Below are positions 37,657 to 55,988 of a stretch of 64,000 nucleotides of DNA, piece by piece. Source of the stretch: Nannochloropsis oceanica. Its lineage: Eukaryota > Sar > Eustigmatophyceae > Eustigmatales > Monodopsidaceae. The notes beneath the pieces were generated by a model that was given only the letters and a program-made list of their open reading frames with translations, was not told the DNA's origin and did not search any database. The position numbers and the translations under genes were made by a program. Each line of letters opens with the position of its first letter. Position 1 is the stretch's first letter. The stretch is taken from assembly GCA_004519485.1 (NCBI GenBank), contig CP038134.1, positions 124,001 to 188,000 on the forward strand, written 5' to 3'.

Positions 37657-38883
37657 ATTTGAGAGGGCGGGAGGGAAGGAGGGACGGAAGGAGGGAGGGG
37701 TAGAGTGAGGGATGATGGGGTGGGTCTGAGTCACGTTTCCATCCTCGGGGTTCTTTCGAGGAAAGAAGGGAGGGAGGGAAGGAGGGATGGATGGACAGAG
37801 GGAGGGATTGAGGATGTCACTCTGGCAATTGTTTTTGCCTTGTTCGGCATGGTGGAATCAAGTAATAAGCGATTGGGAGTCGGTTTTCGTCGTGGTAGAC
37901 GAGGGAGGGAGAGAGGGAGGGAGGGACGAGGGGCCCCGTGTCGCATTCGTCGTTCGGAGTTTGAAGGAGGGGGAGGGAGGGGCGGAGGGAGAGAAGGAGG
38001 AATAGATTAATGGAGACCTGCATGTGTCGAGTCTGCATACGTGTGTGTGCGTGTCCAGGTGGTGGTGGTTGTGGTGTTTTTGGTGAGGAGAACGAGAAGC
38101 AGCTGGAGGAGGAGGAGGAGTAGCAGCACCTTCATGTCGGTTTCGGAAAGTCCCTTGTTTTCCCTTGGAATCCTCGCACCATAACCCTGCCACCAGCATC
38201 ATCATCATCATCATAGTATCAACCTAATCACTGTCGTCACCGCCGTCTTTGTCTTGTCCTTACTGATGCAGCCGTTGACCGCAATGGTGGTTTGATTGAG
38301 TCAATTTAATGTCATTTTGGATCGTGATCCATGACTTGCAGATGCCGTCATCGACCTTGTCATGAATCAAACAGCAGCAGTAGGCACAGGAGCAGTGGCA
38401 GCAGCAGCAGCAGCGAGGGGTATGAAGTATTGAGACAATGCGACCCGAAAAGAATTAATGACAGCTGGCCCTTCAAGAGGCACGTACACAGATACATAAA
38501 TATACACACGTGTGTTTATACACACACTCGTGCCTTCATACGTCCGTATAGACAAGCAACATCCATCTCTTAACGCTCTTTGACTGCTCTTTCGTCTTCG
38601 GGGACGACTATCCCCACCTTCGAGTGTGAGATGTCTTCAATTCTTTCTTGATATCGGGGTCTCTAATTACCCCTGGCCATGCCCCTCCTTCTCTCACCCA
38701 CACCAGGTATGTCACACGTGCCATTGTTTACGTATGTTGCAGCTTATTCTTTGATTCCCTCTGCCTTCATACACCTCCGTTCTCCCTCCATGTAATGTTC
38801 CCCTTTTCTGTCTTTCCGCCAAGCAAGCACGCAATTGCCTTCCCTCCCCCCCTCCCTCCCTCCCTCCCTCCATCCCCCCCTTT
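37657..38883. other. Convergent intergenic spacer, G-rich then mixed
   Basis: After the SAM synthetase stop lie G-rich GGGA tracts (37660-38005), short CAT and CAG runs (38195-38213; 38390-38413) and a (TCCC)n tract near 38845-38875. Short frames exist but none is supported. Confidence 0.6.
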
Positions 38884-39617
38884 CTAAGCAAAGCTCATGG
38901 ACCCCACCCCCTCCACTCCCCCCTCCATCAAGCCCGTGTCCACCGGCGCATCATCATCCAACCGACGTTTCTTTTTCTTCGCTCCCCCCACTCCTCCTTT
39001 TTTTGCTGCTGCTGCTGCTGTGGACTTCTTGACGGGAGAAGGAGAGTAAATGGCACCCTTGGCTTTGCGAGCTTGGACCTTCTTGAAGATTTTCATGGCC
39101 TCGTCTTCTTCCAGGATACCTGAGAGAGGGCGGGCGGGAGGGAGGGCAGGGAGCTTAGGGTGTGACGGTTGGGATGGGGAAAAGGAGAAGGAAGAAGGGA
39201 GGAGGAAGAAATTCCTAACCGTATTGGACGCAATATTCTTGTGCCATAAAAGACTCGGGGTTTTGTTCGTACAGGCTTTCGTAAAAGATGCGTTCTGGAG
39301 GGGTGGAGGGAAGGGAAAGGATGCGAGCAAGGGAGTATGAAAAGGAGAGAATGAGAATACGTGTACGATGCCTGAGAGTAAGGAAAGAACGTAAAATACC
39401 ATATTTCTTGTTACGAAGAGAAGAAAGGAGAGACGAGGGCAGGTCACGTCCCCCATCTCTCCCTCCCCCTCTCCCTCCCTCCCCATGCAGAGCTCTCACC
39501 AGGGACACCAGGGGTGGGCGTCGTGTACTTTTGGCCTGGCTTTGTAAGATGGATCATTTCCGTCCCTTCCTTCTCCTCCTTCTTCACAACCACCGACACC
39601 TTGGAGTCCCCACCCAT
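38884..39617 (-). CDS. Small lysine-rich protein, unknown function
   Basis: Three exons read leftward: 39617-39500, 39294-39220, 39119-38884, in frame to 142 residues. I do not recognise a named family. The start (MGGDSKVSVV) leads to an acidic/basic stretch, then HLTKPGQKYTTPTPG, followed by a compact helical block RIFYESLYEQNPESFMAQEY and GILEEDEAMKIFKKVQ. The tail has Ala/Lys-rich repeats and KKKKRR, a likely nuclear localisation signal, and ends VGSMSFA. The middle block looks like a conserved short domain because it is spread over three exons that splice exactly in frame. A nuclear, DNA- or RNA-associated role is a guess from the basic tail. A longer frame upstream of 39617 exists but is less likely. 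Confidence 0.6.
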
Positions 39618-40162
39618 GGCTTGTGCGCGAATGGGCGTGCCCCTGGCGTGCGGGCGAACCCCTATCGCGTGGGAAAAGAGGAGGATGGTTGAGTTGTGGT
39701 TTTGGGAGAAGTACTGAAAGCCGCGGCCCTCCATTTCTCGCGGCAGCGCTCCGCTCCAGGTCTCGGCAAGCATCTGACCGTGGAATTCTCTGGAGCCGTT
39801 TGTAATGGCTATTTGGGTGCACGGCGACGATGTGTCCTGGACATGTATGTGCTGTCAAGAGAGGCCCAAACATGACATAGGGGGGGATGACGACCATGAC
39901 AAAACTCGCCACGCCCCTTCATAAAAACCATGCCTCCCCGCACCAGCAGCTTGAGACTGGAATGGACTTGATCTTCTCTTGCCTTGTACCGTGTACTTAT
40001 GTGTCGTGTGAGGCAAACGCAGGTGCCAGGTGTCCGTTGCCTCACTCCTTCTCCGTGCTTCAGCGAGGAGTCCAAACATAGCCACCCCACACACTCGTAG
40101 CTCAACAACTTTGCAAAAACACACAGACGGCGGCACATTTTCCCAGCCGGAGCAGCAGCAGC
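39618..40162. promoter_or_regulatory. Divergent spacer between small Lys-rich gene and M41-like gene
   Basis: About 545 bases between outward-reading genes. Likely promoters of both; open frames on the minus strand are probably chance. Confidence 0.4.
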
Positions 40163-41809
40163 ATGGTCTCTGCTACCACCCCAGTAACCTGTAAGCGGCG
40201 GTTGCGCAACACTTGCAGCAGAACTACGGCTGCAGCCCTCCTCCTTGCACTCCTTGCCGGGTCAAATCAAGCCTTTGTTCTTGTTCCTTCGAGACAAGCA
40301 GCAGCAGCAGCAGCAATTAGAGCTCAGGGACGGCTACAGAGCCAACATCACCATATTTGCTTTCCCACAATCGTCCGCCCTACGTCGACGCGCCTTCGTG
40401 CTTCCTCCTCTCCCCCGTCCTCCTCCCCCCCCCCTTCTATCCCTCCACCCCCTGCATCTGACGCCTCTCAATATTGGCCCTTGGTCGAAGAGCTCGTCTC
40501 CTCCTGCCTGAACGAAGAAGATAGTGTTACGGACATCAACAACCCCACGTCCTTCCGTCCGCGGCAACGTGACATGGATTCAAGTGGACAGGGCGTCTTT
40601 TCGATAGGGGCCTCGGTGGCTGACACCCGCTTGGTTGACGGCCTCGAGCTCATGAAAGTTAGAAAGAAGAAGGACGGCAGCGTTCAATCAGGTTTTCTCA
40701 AGTACTGGAACTCGGTCCGACTCGAATTTTACGGTGTGTCGCGGAGTGACGTGAGGGTGTATGCCCGCATGAGGGAGAGGGTGGAGAGGGCCTTGGGGTT
40801 CACGGCCTCGCCGGCTGTCGAGCGAGTGGAGAGCGGGATTGCAGTGGTGATGGCGCTTTCTGTCGGCTCGGCACTAACCACGCTGGACAAATTACCAGGC
40901 CCTGACATCGTCCGGTGGTTCGCGACGTCATTTTTGGTGTCCATCCCCTTTCTGTACATTTCTTTAGGATTGTCATTCCCTGACGCCCTGATAGGAGCGG
41001 TGAATCGCCTGCTGTTTCTGATCAACAAAGAGTATAAAGATCGACTGTTGAGGCACGAAGCGGGCCATTTTCTAGTGGGGTACCTGTGTGGTCTCCCTGT
41101 GCTCACATACTCCGTCTCCGGCCGATTGAACGCGGTGGAGTTTGCGCAGGTACTCTCCTTCGCTAAGGAGGCTGCTGCTGCCGAGGCGGCTGCGGCCACT
41201 GGAGGCCCCTCCCTTCCACCCAGCCCCTTGGGTCCGTTGTCGTTCGAAGAGGCGGATCGATGGACGCCGCGGGGGGTGTTGACAAAGGACGAGTTGTCCC
41301 AGCTGACTGTTGTGTCACTTGCGGGGGTGGTGAGCGAATATATTGCCTTTGGTAAGGCGGAGGGAGGGGGCAACGATTTAAGCCAGTTGCTGGCCTTGTT
41401 TAATTTGGCGGATCCGGGTATGACTGATCGGGATCAGGAACGGTGGCTGAATTGTAAGGAGGGAGGGAGGGAGGGAGGGAGCACGGGGGGGGGGTCATGA
41501 AGTAGGGAAAGTGGAACGGAGAGGGGACGGGATCGGTAAGGTTTTGGATTCATTGACGCACAAATGAGGAGTGTTTGATGGACAAGAGAAATCATTATTC
41601 GTTCTCATCCAACTCCTATACCGCCTCTCCTTTCCCTCCCTCCCTCCCTGCCTCCTTCCACAGGGGGCGTGCTGCAATCGTACAACATGATCCGCCAGAA
41701 CGAGAGGGCACTGGTCGCACTCATGGCGGCCTTCGAGCGGCAAGAGAGCGTGGTAGCATGCATGCAGATCATTGAGAGGGAGGGAGGGAGGTACCTCGAT
41801 GACGAGTAA
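40163..41809 (+). CDS. FtsH-type M41-like metalloprotease without AAA domain, plastid-targeted
   Basis: Two exons, 40163-41453 and 41664-41809, give 478 residues. The N-terminus is a signal peptide-like segment (AALLLALLAG) ending SNQAF, the heterokont plastid cleavage motif, followed by a Ser/Arg-rich transit region. Two hydrophobic segments (about 225-245 and 255-275) precede the zinc motif HEAGH (about residue 298) in LLRHEAGHFLVGYLCGLPV. The third ligand is probably the Asp in GGGNDLSQLLALF (about 403), as in FtsH, within SLAGVVSEYIAFGKAEGG. No AAA domain is present. Plant chloroplast relatives include VIR3 and similar M41-like proteins, which affect thylakoid development. It is therefore a likely plastid membrane protease or protease-like factor. 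It pairs conceptually with the AAA-only FtsH relative elsewhere in the window. Confidence 0.87.
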
Positions 41810-42695
41810 AAGAATGTGAGATGGATGTCTCGGACTAAGATGCCTGTGGAAGTCCTCCACATCAAATAAAAGCCTCAACAGTCGTGGTGTCGGAATGACG
41901 GGGAGGGTGTGAACGACTATACCAAATGTAAAATCGCAATAGACGCTTCATTGTGTGGGCCCTGACAGGTTCGCATACTCACTTGGCCGTGCGTGCGGGC
42001 AGATTTTTAATGCGTTGCTTCCTTGAAGTCGCACCGACTTCAATGTATTTAGAAAAAGAAGATTGGTAAGATGGTGAGAATACTTGAGGGCATTGGGTCA
42101 ATCCGTTTGTTTGCACATTGTGGCATCGTCTTGTTTTCTTTATTGTTGTGGTATTGCCCACGCACGCGTTGCATTGATTTCATACTCCTTCTCCACCGCT
42201 GCTTGCTACCCTACACGCACTCGGCACGGTCTACCCTCCCTGCTTCCCTGAGATAGTGGTTATGTTGATGCATATTTGCTCTTCCATTACTGTCTCCACC
42301 CGAGTGTCCTTCCCCCACTCCATCAGTCCCTCCCCAACGGTGTTGTATTTACATACCAACAATCTGTGCTATCTCTCGAGTTCCACCTCTTTTGAGTCTC
42401 CTAATACCTGAACCTACCTTTCGTGCATTTATAGAAAGTACTTCACACTCCATCTTTCCCCCCTTCCACCCTCGCTTCCTCCCTCCACCCCAACCTTCCC
42501 TTACGTAATACAGCTATCCCTAATTTTCTCTGCCTTCGACGTAGACCTATATTTTTCCTCTTTCTCGCTCCTCCCATGCCCCCTTTTCCCCTCCCTCGTC
42601 CTCTTGATCCCCCCGGCTTGAGCAAAAGGGGAGGGATAAAGTGAGCGCAGAGGGGAGGAAGGGAGGGTAGTCCTGCTACACCACTTTGGACCGCA
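41810..42695. other. Convergent intergenic spacer
   Basis: Between the stops of the M41-like and AAA genes. AT-richer at 41870-42140, pyrimidine-rich at 42440-42620. No gene supported. Confidence 0.6.
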
Positions 42696-45600
42696 CTACA
42701 CATACATGGACATATGCGGTGGCCTCACCTTCTTCCTCACCTCCCCAAACTGGTTGTTCCACTCCCTTACCCGCTCCAGCTCCCTTCCCCTCGCCGCCAC
42801 GGACGCACTCAATTTCTCCAACGCCGCGTCAAAATCAGCTTTTTCCACGGGCCTTAACCGTTGTCCCAATGACCCTACCTCTACCCCCTGTGCCTCATCC
42901 AGTTTCTTGCTCTCTTCGTGCGCGATTCGCACGACTGCCTCGCGGCAAACCTCCCTGATGTCACTTCCCGTGTAGCCGTCTAGACGCCTCGCGATGCTCG
43001 TAAGATTCACGGCGGGTGCGACACGGTTGGAAGAGAGAATCTGACGAGGGGAGGGAAGGACGGAAGGCGAAAGGAAAGGAGGGACAGGGAGAGAAAGAAA
43101 GAGTGAGGAGAATCTCTTTTGTTCCTGCTGCTGACGTAGATTTCCACTTTCTAGATAAATCTTGTTGACCCCCCCCCCCCCCCCCCCCTGTCTTTGCCCG
43201 TCCTCTTTCTCCCTCACCTTGTGCAACATATCCTCCCTCGTCGCTTGGTCGGGTAGGTCCACTAAAATCCGCCTTGGCATTCTCCGCAACACCGCCTGGT
43301 CCAATGCATAAGGCCTGTTGGTGCTCGCCACGACAATCACCCGGTCGCTCGTCGTCCGCAGCCCGTCCCACTCCTGCATGAAGGTCGTCTTGACGCTCGT
43401 AATGGTGTTGTACTTGGTGTCTTCCCCCTGGTCCCGACTGCTCAAAATGGAGTCCACCTCGTCCAGATAAATCACGCACGGGGCCAGGCGTCGCGCCAGG
43501 GTAAAAACGGCCTTAGCGTTCTTCTCGCTCTCCCCCAACCATTTGCTCTCAATTACCGAGGCGTCCACCGAGAGGAAGGTCGCCCCTCCCTCGGTCGCGA
43601 CCGCCTTGGCCAGCATCGTTTTGCCCGTCCCCGGAGGTCTGCGAGAGAAGAAGCGAGGAATGGAAGGAAGAAAGGAGGCATGGATGGATGGATGAAGGGA
43701 GGGAGGGTTGGTTTTGATTGGTTGAGTTTTCAGATGACTTGTTGCTTTGAATGACGGGACATACGTCCATACATCCTCCCTCCCTCCCTCCCTCCCTCCC
43801 TCCTCACCCAAACAACAACACGCCCTTGACCGAGTCGGCCGCGATCCCCTCACTGTACAAATGAGGAAACCGCAGGGGGTACGTCACACACTGCCTCAGC
43901 GTCTCCTTCACATCGGCCAAGCCACCGATTTCTTGGTACGTCACACCAATATCAGTCGGGGAGATCACGTTAGGGACCAGGGCGTGCTCGTGCCTGTTCT
44001 GCGCCAAGGCCGTCACCTCCTCCTTCGTCCTCGAGATCGGGTTCCCCGGGCGCGGCACGCTGGTCTTGCACACCATCCCCAAGGCCGTTTCCAACCCTTC
44101 GAGCGACAGGAGGTGGAAAGCCCCATCCTCCTCTGTCACTATCTTGGGTAGCCCCCCCGCGGAACTACCCCCCCCTCCCGCCTTTCCTCCCCCGCCGCCT
44201 CCCCCTACGTCAACTTCAATAGCGGTGCTGAGAACCTTCAGGGTTTCGGCCCCTGCCTTAAGTTGGACCTTATAGAGGAGGGGGTTGGAAGGGGTAAGGT
44301 CCGGGCACAGGAGCCGGTGGAGGACGAGGGCGTTTTTGAGCAGGGAGTAGGTGCGCTTAGCGTTGTGTCGCTCGTTGTCGTCGGCGATCAACTTGTCCCA
44401 CCGGGCTTTGAGGGTTGCGTCCTTGGTGGGGAGGAGGAGGCAGTCTTCGAAGAGGGAGAGGAGGGCATCTTGCTCGGAGGGGGAGGGGGAGGTGTCGAGG
44501 TCGGGAGGGAAGGAAGGGGGAAGGGAGGAGGAGGAGGAGGGGGAGGAGGAGGAGGAGGATGATTTTCGATTGGAACGGGTGCGTTTGAGGGGGTAAGTAT
44601 TGGAGGAGGAAGGGGAGGAGGAAGGGGTGGACGGATCGCCCTTCTTGCTGAACCAACGGGCGAAAGGTAAGCTCCCTCCCCCTCCTCCTCCTCCCCCCTT
44701 CCTTGTCGATGCATTGGGTGAAAAAGCAGCAGCGGCAGCGGCAGCGGTAGTGCCCTTCCTCTTTTTGGCCCCGGCCCCGGCCCCGGTGGGCGTGCGAGAG
44801 GAAGGAGGAGGAGGGTTGATATTAAGGGGGGGAAAGGCGAAAGTGATCTGATAAGCAGGCACCATGGGCATGCCTTGGAAGAGGGGCATCCCATCTGGAC
44901 CCATCGTCACACCTGGCGGTGCCCCTGAAATCTGCTGCTGCTGCTGCTGCATGTGGTGGTGGTAAAATTGCTGGTGCAGGTGAGCCGCGGCGGGGTTTGG
45001 ATTCCCCATGCCAGCAGGGGGAGGTTGAGATGTGGAAGAGGAAGAGGGGGAGGATGAGGGGGCGAGACCCAGCTGTTGAAGTTGGTGGTGTTGATGTGCC
45101 ACGTGGGCTTGGAGGGCGCGGTGGAAGTTCTCGTTTTTATTGAGGGTTTCGAGCATCTGGGCGAGCTGAGCCAATGCGGAGCTCTCGGCCGCGGCCCGAT
45201 CACTTCGATGCGTCAACGAGTCCTCATCGTCCTCCTCGTCCTCGTCCTCATCTTCGTCCTCGTCTTCCTCTGCTTCTTCCTCCTCCTCATCTTCTTCCTT
45301 CCCCGACTCCATCCCTCTCACCTCCTCTACCCCCTCCCTCTCCTCCGACTTCTCTCCACTCAGCCCCCCCGTCCTCCCCCCCTTCCTCCCTCCCTCCTTC
45401 CCCTCCTGCCCCATCACCAGCCTCTCCTTACTCAGCTCATGAAAATGCTCTGCCAACTCTGCCACTGTCTTCTTCAACAACGGAGCAAATCCCGACGCTC
45501 CCCCTAAGGACGCACTTGATGGGAAAAGACCCTGCACTCCTACCGTTCCGTTCCCAGCCGCTGCTGCTCCTCCTCCACCCCCCCCTCCCGTAGGAGCAGC

Positions 45601-47764
45601 CGGCACCATACTCGGCCGGATCAGAACATGCAGCACAGGCCCCTTGGGTGGGAACGCCCCTCCCCCTCCCCCTCCCCCTCCTCCCTGTTGATGAGATGAA
45701 GGCGAAGACATCATTCCCGGCGGCCACGGCATGGGGATTCCAGAAGGCAGACTTCTCCCTCCCTCTCCCCCTCCCCCTCCTCCTCCCGAGAGAGAACTCA
45801 TGTCGGGCAGCCCCTCCCCTCCTGCCCCACCTCCTTCACCGGTCGTTGGCGGTGGTGGCGCCAGTAATCCTCCGTGCTGAGGGATGTGATGATGAGGCAC
45901 AGAAGAGGACGACAAGGGAGGAAGGGGGGGAAGGAGGGAATCAGGGTCATACTCCGAGGAGAGGAGAAAGAAAGAGGTGCTCTCCTTGGACACCAGGGCT
46001 GTAAATAAGGCGTCTGTCACCTGTTTGCTCTGAAGGAAAGGCCTCGCCTTGTCAGCCAAGAAGATCACCAGCGGCGACGATCGTGGGTCTACCCCCTCCT
46101 CCTTTCCTTCCCCTCCCTCCTCCTGCCCTTCCCCCTCTGCCATCTCAATTAACGCACCCATCACCATCCCTGCCCCCAAAAACTTCTTCGGGACCCCGGC
46201 ATCCAATGCCATGCGCCTCACGGCTGCAATGCGCCGATGGTCGGCCACAATTAATACCGCGCCGACCGAATGTGCCAGCGCTGCTGCCAAGGCCTCCTGC
46301 ATCCCGTGCGTGGAAGTCGGCACGGCCAGGCGCATCCCTCGGGCAAACGAACGCGTGGGAGCAAGGGAGGAGAGGAGGTCGATATACTCGGGTTGTTGAC
46401 AGAGTAAGGCCGTGCCTCGTAGGTGGATAAGGGCGTCGCGGTCCAACCAATGCTTCCCTCCCAATGTACGGGTGTCGGTGTTTAAGTCCTGGAGAAAGTG
46501 ATGGTACAGCTCACGACGCGCCGCGGCTTTGGATTGACGGTGAAAGGGGGAGATGACGACGGATTCTTCTTCTTCCTCCCCGTTTTCTTCTTCCTCGCCG
46601 AAGCCTGCAGTTTTGTGGACCCTCTCGCTCTCCTTCTTTTTGTCCATAGCACTACTGCTGCTCCCACCCCCAACGGCGGCAGCAGCAGGAGGGGGCGGAA
46701 TGGCCGCCCTCGCCCATGCCTGTCGCAGGATAGCCCAGGCCTCCTCCCTTGACTCAACCCTCCTCTCCTCCGGCGGGTCCTCGATCCCTTCTTCCAAGGC
46801 CGCGTATGCCGCCACCCAATCTGGCTCCTCCTCCGAATCAATTTCCTCCAGGTAAGCCCATCGCTCCGGCGGGGGGGGAGGAGCAGGTGCTCCTCCCCCT
46901 CGCCCTCCCCCGACACCTAGAGAATGCCCCTCTCCATCATCACCCAAATCGTCGCCATCGTCATCTCCTCCCCCTCCAGAGGCAAACCCTACCAAGGCGT
47001 CCTCCGTCTCAATTTCCTCGAGTTCCACGTCCTCCTCCTTCCCCTTCCCCCTTTCCTCCTCCGCTTCCTCCACCAGGTCCCCATCGTCGTCTTCGATGTC
47101 CATTTCCGGTGGGCTGCGACGCCCACCATCCCCTCCCACAGTGGTTGTAGGAGCGAAAGAGGGGGAAGAAGACAGGGTAGGAGCATCGCGACTATAGACC
47201 GCGGGCTCCACCGGCTTCGCACCATTCTTTTCCCAGACACTTGCAACAGCAGCAGCAGCAGTCCCAACAGCAGTGGTGGCCTTCGAAGCCTCCTCTTGAT
47301 CCTTGCGTGCTATCGCTGCTGCTGCACCAACGGCTGTCTTGGCCTCCTTGGCAGCTGCAGCTGCGGCTGCCGCGGCGTTCTTCTTGCTGCGTCCAAAGGC
47401 GCCTCCGCGGCGTGCAATCACCCGGCCCCACCACGACGGCAGGGTAATGTCCTCCATTTCCTGCTGCTGCTGCTGCTGCTTCTGACTTTTCTGGAATACA
47501 GAAGGCAAAATACTCCATCCGCGTCCTCCATTGTTGCCTAGTGCGGCCGCTCCTCCTGCTCCTGCTGTCGCCGAGACCGAGAGCGTCGAACGGGCCTCAG
47601 TCCTTGGGACATGCGAGGCAAAGAAGGCACAAAACAGCACGATAGCTACACTTGCCGTGGGAAGGAATGACGTGAGGCTTTTCCCGTCGCTCTTCATTGT
47701 TGACATTTCACTTGTCTTGCTGACCGCATCATATCTTTTCCTGCTGTTGGTCGCCATCTTCCAG

Positions 47765-47795
<31 letters not shown>

Positions 47796-47877
47796 CTGAT
47801 CCTCCCTCTAGCTGCTGTGGTTTCATCTCGGATCGCAATACTGCTGCAGCCGTTTCTGGTCGCCGCAGCTCCTGCAC
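42696..47877 (-). CDS. Large Msp1/plant-type AAA ATPase with long disordered N-terminus
   Basis: Exons read leftward: 47877-43808, 43638-43218, 43040-42696; in frame to 1611 residues. The C-terminal AAA domain (about 1290-1560) has SPTDIGVTYQEIGGL, Walker [16 protein letters not shown] split by an intron, LGESEKNAKAVF, Walker B CVIYLDEVDSI, STNRPYALDQAVLRRMPRR and the sensor region GYTGSDIREVCREA, closest to the Msp1/ATAD1 and plant mitochondrial-membrane AAA group of the meiotic clade. The end WNNQFGEVRKK recalls the plant members. Near residue 70 lies a hydrophobic helix (TASVAIVLFCAFFASHV) that may be a signal or anchor. The rest is acidic, Gly-, Pro- and Ser-rich, with a Gln/His-rich part. 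Extraction of membrane proteins is inferred. Start is uncertain; a downstream ATG would place the helix at the very N-terminus. Confidence 0.8.
43169..43188. repeat. C20 homopolymer in an AAA gene intron
   Basis: A run of about 20 C on the plus strand, in the intron 43041-43217; G-run on the sense strand. Its length is likely unreliable in the assembly. Confidence 0.9.
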
Positions 47878-48476
47878 TGTATATACACGCGCCTTGGCCG
47901 CTCAGATCAATCGTACCCCGCCACAAAATTCCCTGCGCAAGGTGCCACAGCAATGCAAGGAAGACGACGCTTTCAAATCAGGACTTCCTGTGAAGAGGTG
48001 ATGATGGTGGTGCAAAGAAAGGGCGAACCATGAGGATCGCTCGTACAAAGAATATGGTGATAGTGTGGCACAGCCATGGTACCGTAGTGATCTCATCGCA
48101 CGTGCTTGCGTATTCAGGGGCTTGCCATGACAGGGAAGAGAGGTATGCAAGTCACTCCAAGCGCGGAAACGGGCGAAGATGATGGAAACAACGCGGCCGG
48201 TCCTGCGTCCTTCCATTTCTTTTACATAGAAAGTCGAGGCATCAAATCACTCTCGGCGTGGCGCCCTTTCAAGGACAACGATCTCATGATGCCCTGCGTG
48301 ATGCTACTTATGGGCTTCGAGGCTGTCATCGATTTCGCAGAGCAGTCGATGACCTCAGAACAAGCCAGCCTCCTCACCCCGACAGAGACTCTCGGACCGT
48401 CCACCCGATTGTTTCTTTTATTTTCTCATCCGCCCGCCCTCTTTATACACCATAGCGCGATACTGTCATTCCAAAA
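47878..48476. promoter_or_regulatory. Divergent spacer between AAA ATPase and Hsp70 genes
   Basis: About 600 bases between outward-reading genes. Likely promoters. I looked for repeated heat-shock elements (nGAAn/nTTCn) and saw none convincing, though GAA and TTC triplets occur. Confidence 0.4.
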
Positions 48477-54029
<5,553 letters not shown>

Positions 54030-55251
54030 AGAGTATATCGAAGAGGGCAGAAGGCAAGAGCCTGTTTTAAAAATTGTAAGATAAGGGCCCCATGCGAGAC
54101 AGAGGCGAAAGAGAGTGAAGAACAATGACAAAACAGAGAAAGAGATGGACGAAGAGGAGGAGAGAGAGGTAGGGGAGAGAGGAAGAGTGGATAGAGAGAG
54201 ACCACCAAGCGACAGTCCATAGCGACTAGAAATCAGACTTTTCAAAAAGAATCAATGACAAACAATAAGTATGGCATGGTGACAAGCGCAAGGCTAATCA
54301 AGGCGCGAGTCATGTTGAGAAGACCAACATGTGTCCGCGTTAAGCAACTTCTTTTCACGCCTTAGAGTGGAAGGAGGCGGTGGATGGCATGTCAAACGAA
54401 AGAAAACAAGAACGACACCACCGAGATTAGGCGCTTAACAATAAAATATTGCGGTTGGAAGGTTTCAGAGACTGCTGTTTGCTGTTGCTATTGCTATTGC
54501 TTTTTTGGATTTTACTCGTCTTCCTTTTCTGTCGTATGTTGCTGCTATTGCTGTTGTTTCTGTTGGTGCTTCTGCTGTGGCTGCTGTTGGATCGCTGCTT
54601 TTTGTGTACGACATAGATTAATTTGGACGCGTTTTTAATGGTGTGCTCCAAGGGGCTGCTTGTGCTTATCCTTGCATTGCTTTCGCGAGTTGCTGTCCAT
54701 CTCCTTCTCTGTCTCCGTCACTTCTCTCTCCTTCTCGCTCTCTCCTGCCATCTCTTCATCATAGTACCAATCCTCCCTCCATCACCTTCCTCTCTTCTTT
54801 CTCCCTCCCTCCTTCCCGTTAGTCGTGTCCTCTTTGCCTCCAAACTTTCCCCCTTTCTGTAGCCCATTCTTTGGCAGGCATTCCCTCTCCCTGCACCCCC
54901 TCTCTTCCCGCTCCACTTCCACCGCCAACACCACCACAGCACTTCCACATTGATTCCTCTTGCAAGTAATGTGAAGACACGCTGGTGGTGGCAGCAACAG
55001 CAGCGGCGGCGGGAAGGAGGTGTGACGCACTTGATACCTACCACCTCTCCACACATTTAGAAACAAAAAACTGTGATATGAAAGATAGAACCGACTCCGC
55101 TCCTACACCTGACCATCCTCCAAATCTACTGCCAAGTCAACCACTGGACGTAGAGCAGCTAGCAAACTCACATACAGGAGAGGCACTCAAACCATCCCTC
55201 CTTCCTCTCGCTACCTCCTCTCGTTTCATCCTTTTTAGAGATTATGCAGTT
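54030..55251. other. Convergent intergenic spacer
   Basis: Between the stops of the Hsp70 and RRM genes. Contains AG-rich sequence (54090-54200) and a TTGCTG/TGCTGC-rich stretch (54475-54600). No gene supported. Confidence 0.6.
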
Positions 55252-55988
55252 TTAGGATTCGGGGGCAGCGGCGGCCCCTTCACCTCCATTCTCCCCCCGA
55301 GCACGCCCGCCACGAAAACCACGACCACGGCCACGGCCTCTGTAGCTGCGGCGAGGGGGACGAGGAGCGTTCGGGTCACGGGGCTGAGCAAAGTTCACCC
55401 GGATAGTACGTCCGTCCAGCTCCGTCTCGTTGAGCGCGTCAATAGCCAGCTGCGCCTCATCCTTCTCGGCGAAGGTCACGAAGCCGAAGCCCCTGTTGGC
55501 GTGTGAGGGGAGGGAGTGGTGCGAGTGGAGTGGAGTAGTGGATCGGAGGGAGGAGGTTAGTAGAGAGTTAGCGACGAAGCATGAGGAAGAAATGAGTCTG
55601 CACACTGAAATCAGACATTCAGGCCTCAATGGCGCACTGTCTCGACGTATGATTTAAGCTTAACACGTACCTGGAGCGGCCGGAATCCCGGTCACTGATG
55701 ACGCGCGCAAAGGTGATCTCGCCGTGGCTCCCAAACGCCTCCCGGAGGCCATCCTCCGTGGTCTTAAACGCCAAGTTGCCGACGTACAATTTTCCCTCCT
55801 GTTGGAAAAGTTATCAAGGACACACAAAAGGTCAACCCTTCGCACTTTTTCTCGTGCCATGCCTATGCGTGTTGCGCTCCTCGCCCTCCCCTCTCCTTGT
55901 TTGATAAAATACTTACATCGTTCAAGGGCTCCTCAGCGTTGGGGGTCTCCTCCACCGGGGTATCAGGCACCGCCTCCGTTTCAGACAT
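55252..55988 (-). CDS. Single-RRM, RG-rich RNA-binding protein
   Basis: Three exons read leftward: 55988-55917, 55798-55671, 55492-55252; in frame to 146 residues. The RRM has RNP2 KLYVGNLAF and RNP1 GFGFVTF with RAD-type helices (EDGLREAFGSHGEI; AQLAIDALNETELDGRTIRV), ending in the strand VNFAQPR. The tail is an RGG/RG-rich run (YRGRGRGRGFRGGRARGEN) and the start is a short acidic lead (MSETEAVPDTPVEETP). Domain order matches small glycine-rich RNA-binding proteins and nuclear RNP factors; an exact orthologue cannot be named. The ATG at 55988 follows a gap before the divergent sulfurtransferase gene. Confidence 0.9.
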
